Part shown: one piece after another, positions 6,151 through 9,990 of the stretch
How the letters are laid out: the number at the start of each line of letters is the position of its first letter
Numbering within the stretch: the first letter of the stretch is position 1
NCBI GenBank assembly: GCA_030591285.1
Contig: JAUVBH010000037.1
Span: forward strand, 1-9,990
Reading direction: 5' to 3'
DNA length: 9,990 nt
Source: Thermoplasmatota archaeon
GTDB lineage: Archaea > Thermoplasmatota > Penumbrarchaeia > Penumbrarchaeales > Penumbrarchaeaceae
Notes under the pieces: model-generated
The model's database searches: none
What the model was told of the DNA's origin: nothing
The model's input: only the letters and a program-made list of their open reading frames with translations
Program-made: the position numbers and the translations under genes

Positions 6151-8556
6151 ATGACCAATGTGGAGGAAACAGGATACTACTTCTTCCAAAGTCCGTGGAA
6201 GAACATATTCCTCTGGCACTTTATGGAAGTAGAGAGAGAGGCATTCATTGCGACTCCCACCATGGATATCGATATCCTCAGGAAGATCCAATCGATACTG
6301 ATCGCCAGATCCCAGAAGAAACTGGGATTGAAGCTATTGGTTCGTTATTCAGAGGCTGATTTCCTCACCAAAGGACTTGATCCAGAGGTGTTGAGGATCC
6401 TGGCGCTTCTAATGGAGGAGCCCAACTCAAAGGTGGAGATCCGGTTCCTACCCAATCTTTCACTCACTGCATTGATATTGGATAGAAAAAAGGCGATAAT
6501 GGCCTCCGGGGACCTTTCAACAGATCAATTACTATCGGACATCACCTATGGGCAGTTGATCATGGACAAGGAGATCGTAGGAGACCTCCTGGAAGACCTC
6601 AAAGAACTATGGAATGGTTCCAAACAGGTCAAGTCCAAGGAGATCCTCTCATACATGGAAAAGATCAAGAAAAGATCCCAAAAAAGAGCCTGTAAAGTGG
6701 AGAAAGAGGGGGAAGATGAGGAAGAAAAGATAGAGATAGAATCTGAAGAGATGACCTATCTGGGAAAAGTCCTGGAACCCCTTGGAAAGGACAGAAAGGA
6801 GCCGCATCTTGATGAAACAAAAAAGATCATCAAGGAGCTTCTTATTCGAGCACGGGACGCAGTTGGAGAGGACAAGATCGAAGCTGCTCTTTTCTACATT
6901 GAAGAGGGGCTGACACTCGACCTTGATAACTCGGACCTGTTGATAGAGAAAGGTAAGATCCTATTCGGAGCCTCTGAATATGATAAAGCTCTGACGTGCT
7001 TCGATAAGGTCCTTGACCAGAATGAGGATAACATGGATGCTTGGGCATATCAGGGAATGTGCCACCATGAGCTCAACGATCTCGAAGAGGCTCTCTATGC
7101 ATATGATCAGGCTACCGATATAGACCCGCAGTACTATCCTGTCTGGATAAAGAAAGGGATAATACTCGGAAAGACCAAGGGAAGAGAAGAGGATGGGTTG
7201 AAATGTCTTGAATTCGCTCTTTCCCAGGACCCATACAATGAAGAAGCGTGGTTCAACAAGGCACAGGTCCTGGAGCAGAAGCTCGGTAGGTTGGATGAGG
7301 CCATTTTATCATACCGTTCACTTCTCAGGATCAATCCAAAACATGTTGTTGGATCCTTCAGAATGGGATTGATATCCTACAAAAAGATGGAGGATATCAC
7401 AAAGGCCAAGAAATACTTTGACAGGGTAGTTGAGGCAGATCCCACACATATTCTAGGTTGGATGTTCAAGGGAGAGATCGCGGAAAAGATCGATGATGAT
7501 TTCTCCTCTGCATATGAATTTTTGGAGAAGGCCAGGGATGCAAATCCGGATGCTCATGAGGTCATCCACAAGGAGATTGAGCTACTGCTGAAATATAAAA
7601 AGAAGTTCAAGAAAGCAGTAGAGCTATCAGATGACCTATTGATGGTCCGGCCCAAGGACCCCCTGGCATTATATGTCTCCGGATTGGGAGCACTGAAGAT
7701 CGAGAACGATCCGGAAAAAGCATTGGGGATCATGAATGATTCGATCAAGGCCGACCCCAAGAGTAAAAGGACCATCATCTCCAAAGCCAGCATCCTTGCG
7801 GAATACCTTGACCGCTCATCGGATGCTGTCAATCTCTTGAAAGCTGCAATAAAACGGAACAACAAGGATCCGGAACTTTGGATGGAGCTGGGGATGATCT
7901 ATTTCGATTACCTCTATGATCCAAAAGAAGCCATCAAATGCTTTGATATGGTCACGAGACTCGACAAGGATTCATCCGATGGGTGGTATAACAAGGGATT
8001 GGTTCTCTCACGTGGATTTGAAAAACACCAGGATGGTCTTAAATGTCTGGATCAAGCCACCCGTCTTGATGATACCAACTATATGTCATGGCATGAAAAG
8101 GGTAGGATCCTTTCTGAGGTCTACAGCATGGTCGATGACGCCCTCAAATGCTATCACAAGGCTATCTCCATCGAACCAGAGGATGGAGAGGTTCTCACAT
8201 CCATGGCCAATCTCATGAGGGACAGGAAGGACCTGAGATCTGCTATAGATTATTACAACCAGGCTATCGATGTGGATCCAACAATAATCAGCTCACATCT
8301 GAATCTGGCCGAGGTTCATCTTTCTCTCAAGGACTATGACTCCGCCCAGAGCGCACTCACTTCAGCCCTTCAGGTTGAGCCAAAAAGTGAAAGGATCTGG
8401 ATGATGAAGGCTGAGGTCTTCCGGTCGCAAAATGAACAGGGTAAGGCGCTGGAATGCTACAAAAGGGTCCTCAGGTTCAATCCGGATAATCAGGATGCTC
8501 TCAATAAGAAGACCTCTGTGGAAGCACTCCTGGAAAGACAGGGCACCCAGGTCTGA
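6151..8556 (+). CDS. Degenerate PLD-like domain fused to about 16 TPR repeats
   Basis: An 801-residue cytosolic protein. Residues 1-155 have the outline of one phospholipase-D-like unit. The HKD motif position aligns without gaps at residues 104-121, but His, Lys, Gly and Asn are replaced by Ser104, Thr106, Ala118 and Asp121. Only Asp111 and Ser119 remain, so no catalysis is expected. Residues 160-235 are a charged Lys/Glu linker. From about 240 to the end runs a continuous TPR superhelix of roughly 16 units with typical Trp/Gly/Ala/Pro spacing, such as AWAYQGMCHHELNDLEEAL and EKALTCFDKVL-like helices. Several units are 36 residues long (GREEDGLKCLEFA, EKHQDGLKCLDQA), and KC recurs in the second helix. 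TPR arrays bind partner proteins, so it is probably a scaffold or sensor. It has its own promoter and precedes a KaiC-like operon by 40 bp. ATG 6151 was chosen over TTG 6118 because of promoter spacing. Confidence 0.8.
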   Translation: MTNVEETGYYFFQSPWKNIFLWHFMEVEREAFIATPTMDIDILRKIQSILIARSQKKLGLKLLVRYSEADFLTKGLDPEVLRILALLMEEPNSKVEIRFLPNLSLTALILDRKKAIMASGDLSTDQLLSDITYGQLIMDKEIVGDLLEDLKELWNGSKQVKSKEILSYMEKIKKRSQKRACKVEKEGEDEEEKIEIESEEMTYLGKVLEPLGKDRKEPHLDETKKIIKELLIRARDAVGEDKIEAALFYIEEGLTLDLDNSDLLIEKGKILFGASEYDKALTCFDKVLDQNEDNMDAWAYQGMCHHELNDLEEALYAYDQATDIDPQYYPVWIKKGIILGKTKGREEDGLKCLEFALSQDPYNEEAWFNKAQVLEQKLGRLDEAILSYRSLLRINPKHVVGSFRMGLISYKKMEDITKAKKYFDRVVEADPTHILGWMFKGEIAEKIDDDFSSAYEFLEKARDANPDAHEVIHKEIELLLKYKKKFKKAVELSDDLLMVRPKDPLALYVSGLGALKIENDPEKALGIMNDSIKADPKSKRTIISKASILAEYLDRSSDAVNLLKAAIKRNNKDPELWMELGMIYFDYLYDPKEAIKCFDMVTRLDKDSSDGWYNKGLVLSRGFEKHQDGLKCLDQATRLDDTNYMSWHEKGRILSEVYSMVDDALKCYHKAISIEPEDGEVLTSMANLMRDRKDLRSAIDYYNQAIDVDPTIISSHLNLAEVHLSLKDYDSAQSALTSALQVEPKSERIWMMKAEVFRSQNEQGKALECYKRVLRFNPDNQDALNKKTSVEALLERQGTQV

Positions 8557-8564
8557 CATCGATA

Positions 8565-8589
8565 GATGTTAAATAACCATTTGAACATC
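8565..8589. promoter_or_regulatory. Inverted repeat GATGTT-N13-AACATC over the KaiC-operon promoter
   Basis: Perfect 6-bp arms that enclose the rest of the TATA box and the spacer to the transcription start. A protein bound here would block promoter access. It is a candidate operator, not proven. Confidence 0.35.
8568..8576 (+). promoter_or_regulatory. TATA-like box of the KaiC-like operon
   Basis: GTTAAATAA, centred 25 bp before the ATG at 8597 with no Shine-Dalgarno between. This indicates a leaderless transcript for the first gene. Confidence 0.5.
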
Positions 8590-8596
8590 AACTTCC

Positions 8597-9331
8597 ATGG
8601 ATGGAAAGGAAGGAGAAAGCTGCTTCGGGGTGGACCAGCTTGATAATATCACACTTGGCACGATAGTGCCAGGCTCCCTCGGTCTGTTCTACGGCCCAGC
8701 TGGGTGTGGAAAGAGCTCGATGTTGTATCATTTCCTGTTCCAGGGAGCAAGGACCAATGACAATGTTTGCCTCATTACCAATGAGCCACCCGGAAGATTG
8801 TCCACTCATATCTCTTCATTCAATACCCATCAAGCCAACTGGTTGAAAGATGGATATATCTCGATCTTCAACATCCAGGACCTGATGGGATTGATCGGTG
8901 TCCAGATCGAGGATGTTGGACCCGAAGATGTTGACCTGCTCTTTGATCTGATAATACAGGTTGTTGAACATCTTGATGCGAAAAGATTGGTCATAGATCC
9001 CATCAACCCCATCCTCCATCTGCTTGATATCTGGGATAAACCCTTCTTTATCCAGAGATTGAAAGGGAAACTTCAGGAAATGGGGATCACTACATTTCTG
9101 GCATTGGATACCAATCTCCCCCTTGAAGAGATGGACCTCTCCACCCTTGAACCCTACAATTTCAACATGATCATCTCTTTCAGAAAGGAAGAGGAACCTC
9201 CGATAACTCTGAACACCTTGAAAATCGATAGATGGAAAGGAACTGCCCATGCCAAGAACACCTATGTTGTGGATGTCTCCAAGGAGGGTGTTTTCCTTGT
9301 TCCTAGGATCAAACCTCTGGAGGTGAAATGA
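8597..9331 (+). CDS. KaiC-family RecA-like ATPase, single domain
   Basis: A 244-residue cytosolic ATPase with one RecA-like domain of the KaiC/RadA-paralogue type. The Walker A motif is GPAGCGKSS (33-41). A likely catalytic Glu is at 63 in CLITNEPP, the position where KaiC proteins carry their Glu. Walker B is RLVIDPI (130-136) with Asp134. The C-terminal strand set NMIISFRK, LKIDRWKGTAHAKNTYVVD and GVFLVPR matches the closing part of KaiC domains. The length is typical for single-domain archaeal KaiC homologues, which usually act in signalling or assembly and not in circadian timing. The start is the ATG at 8597 with leaderless promoter spacing. The stop codon overlaps the next gene as ATGA, so the two proteins are probably made together and may form a complex. 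The specific substrate is unknown. Confidence 0.85.
   Translation: MDGKEGESCFGVDQLDNITLGTIVPGSLGLFYGPAGCGKSSMLYHFLFQGARTNDNVCLITNEPPGRLSTHISSFNTHQANWLKDGYISIFNIQDLMGLIGVQIEDVGPEDVDLLFDLIIQVVEHLDAKRLVIDPINPILHLLDIWDKPFFIQRLKGKLQEMGITTFLALDTNLPLEEMDLSTLEPYNFNMIISFRKEEEPPITLNTLKIDRWKGTAHAKNTYVVDVSKEGVFLVPRIKPLEVK
9319..9326 (+). promoter_or_regulatory. Strong Shine-Dalgarno for the P-loop-less partner gene
   Basis: GGAGGTGA inside the last codons of the KaiC-like gene. Two adjacent ATG codons follow (9328 and 9331). The spacing from GGAGG is 4 bases to the first and 7 to the second, so the second fits better. The product differs by one Met only. Confidence 0.7.
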
Positions 9332-9909
9332 TGGTCAAACATAAGGTCAAAACCATCGCAGACAACATATTGAGACCTGGATCGCAGGCTCTAGCCCTTG
9401 TTACCGGAGAGACCTATCTGAAATCCTTTGCAGAGATCATTGAGAGGTTGACCAAAAAACAGGGGAGAAGGGGTTTGCTGATCTCAACCCAGTGGTCAGC
9501 AAATGCACTTACAAGAAGGGTCGCCATGTCCAAACTCCCAAGGAACAGTTTGAAGGTGATCGATACTATATCACTATCACTTGGTTCAAAGATAACACCC
9601 AGTGAGGATTTTGTTTTCCTATCCACCCCGGTCTCCTTGGAGGCTATTCTTATGGAGATCGAGAGGACGATCAGAGCCGGAGGAGGGGATTATAATTTCC
9701 TGATAATTGACTCCCTCACCCATCTGAAAAGATACTACACAATGGGCCAGTTGAGCGAGTTCTTCCATTTCCTCCTCAACAGGATGCTGGAGGAGGAGTT
9801 CACGGTTTTGATCTTCGATCAGGATGAGGAGGAGACCTCAAGGGTCTTCACCGAGCTATCAGGAATGATCGATCATACCCTTTCCCTATCAGGAGGTGGA
9901 GGTAAATGA
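9328..9909 (+). CDS. RecA/KaiC-like protein without a P-loop
   Basis: A 193-residue cytosolic protein whose strand order follows a RecA-like core but which has lost nucleotide-binding residues. At the Walker A position is ALALVTGETYLKSFAEII (21-38), with no GxxxxGK[ST]. A Walker-B-like strand survives as NFLIIDSLTHL (123-133) with Asp128. Further core strands are RGLLISTQ (48-55), FVFLST (95-100), TVLIFDQ (159-165) and the closing HTLSLSGGGG. It begins inside the stop codon of the intact KaiC-like gene (ATGA) and ends the same way into the next gene, so the three genes are translationally coupled. It is probably a non-catalytic partner of the upstream ATPase; that role is inferred from fold resemblance and coupling. 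It could instead be an unrelated Rossmann-like protein. Confidence 0.75.
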   Translation: MMVKHKVKTIADNILRPGSQALALVTGETYLKSFAEIIERLTKKQGRRGLLISTQWSANALTRRVAMSKLPRNSLKVIDTISLSLGSKITPSEDFVFLSTPVSLEAILMEIERTIRAGGGDYNFLIIDSLTHLKRYYTMGQLSEFFHFLLNRMLEEEFTVLIFDQDEEETSRVFTELSGMIDHTLSLSGGGGK

Positions 9910-9990
9910 GATTGCTTGTAGGTGATGAAGAGCTCACTAAAAGGATCACAGGCAAGGTCGGTGATGGAAAGTTGGTCCTTTTCAAGTATG
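9906..9990 (+). CDS. Third gene of the KaiC-like operon, N-terminal part only
   Basis: The ATG at 9906 overlaps the preceding stop (ATGA) and the frame is open to the right edge: 28 codons beginning MRLLVGDEELTKRITGKV. GGAGG at 9898-9902, or an upstream GGAGGTG at 9892-9898, serves as ribosome binding site. There is no signal peptide. This is too short to assign a family. The coupling shows it belongs to the same operon and may act with the two RecA-like proteins. Confidence 0.6.
   Translation, partial: MRLLVGDEELTKRITGKVGDGKLVLFKY

Noticed and set aside
1..9990. Frequent GATC and GGATCC tetramers/hexamers
   Set aside because: They mostly arise from GAT, ATC and GGA TCC codon use (Asp, Ile, Gly-Ser) in coding frames. 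There is no clustering that suggests an origin or a methylation-linked element.
1..9990. CRISPR arrays, insertion sequences, tRNA or rRNA genes
   Set aside because: I saw no regularly spaced repeats, no transposase-like protein or terminal repeats, and no tRNA-like cloverleaf. The GGTTCAC at 184-190 lacks the rest of a T-arm.

Overview
The window reads as a chromosome segment of an archaeon. TrmY is an archaea-specific tRNA methyltransferase family. Upstream of most transcription units lie archaeal-type TATA boxes, spaced about 25 bp from either a leaderless start codon or a short leader. The internal Shine-Dalgarno sites are of the GGAGGTGATC type. A bifunctional FtcD, a TraB-like protein, KaiC-family ATPases and a secreted, membrane-anchored beta-helix protein with Asp-rich calcium-type repeats would fit a member of the Thermoplasmatota or a related euryarchaeote. 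That placement is inference; no rRNA gene is present to confirm it.

Left part (1-2845), all on the minus strand: ftcD (glutamate formimidoyltransferase / formimino-THF cyclodeaminase), then a small Lys/Glu-rich coiled-coil protein whose ribosome binding site overlaps the ftcD stop codon, then trmY (tRNA pseudouridine-54 N1-methyltransferase). These look like one operon. Below trmY, with its own likely promoter, is the start of another minus-strand gene for an exported protein that runs off the window.

Middle part (2846-6046): a 143-bp divergent promoter region separates ftcD from a plus-strand gene for an 803-residue cell-surface protein (signal peptide, parallel beta-helix, Ig-like domain, Asp-rich repeats, C-terminal membrane anchor). 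Its 3' end overlaps a gene for a TraB/TIKI-like protein that has lost both conserved His motifs.

Right part (6047-9990), plus strand: a large protein joining a catalytically dead phospholipase-D-like domain to about 16 TPR repeats. A leaderless operon follows: a canonical KaiC/RecA-like ATPase, a P-loop-less RecA-like partner, and a third gene cut by the window edge, all linked by ATGA stop/start overlaps.

The strongest candidate for something undescribed is the right part. Three consecutive genes carry catalytically degenerate domains (TraB-like, PLD-like, RecA-like) and sit next to one intact KaiC-type ATPase. This suggests a scaffold or signalling assembly, but no function can be assigned from sequence alone.
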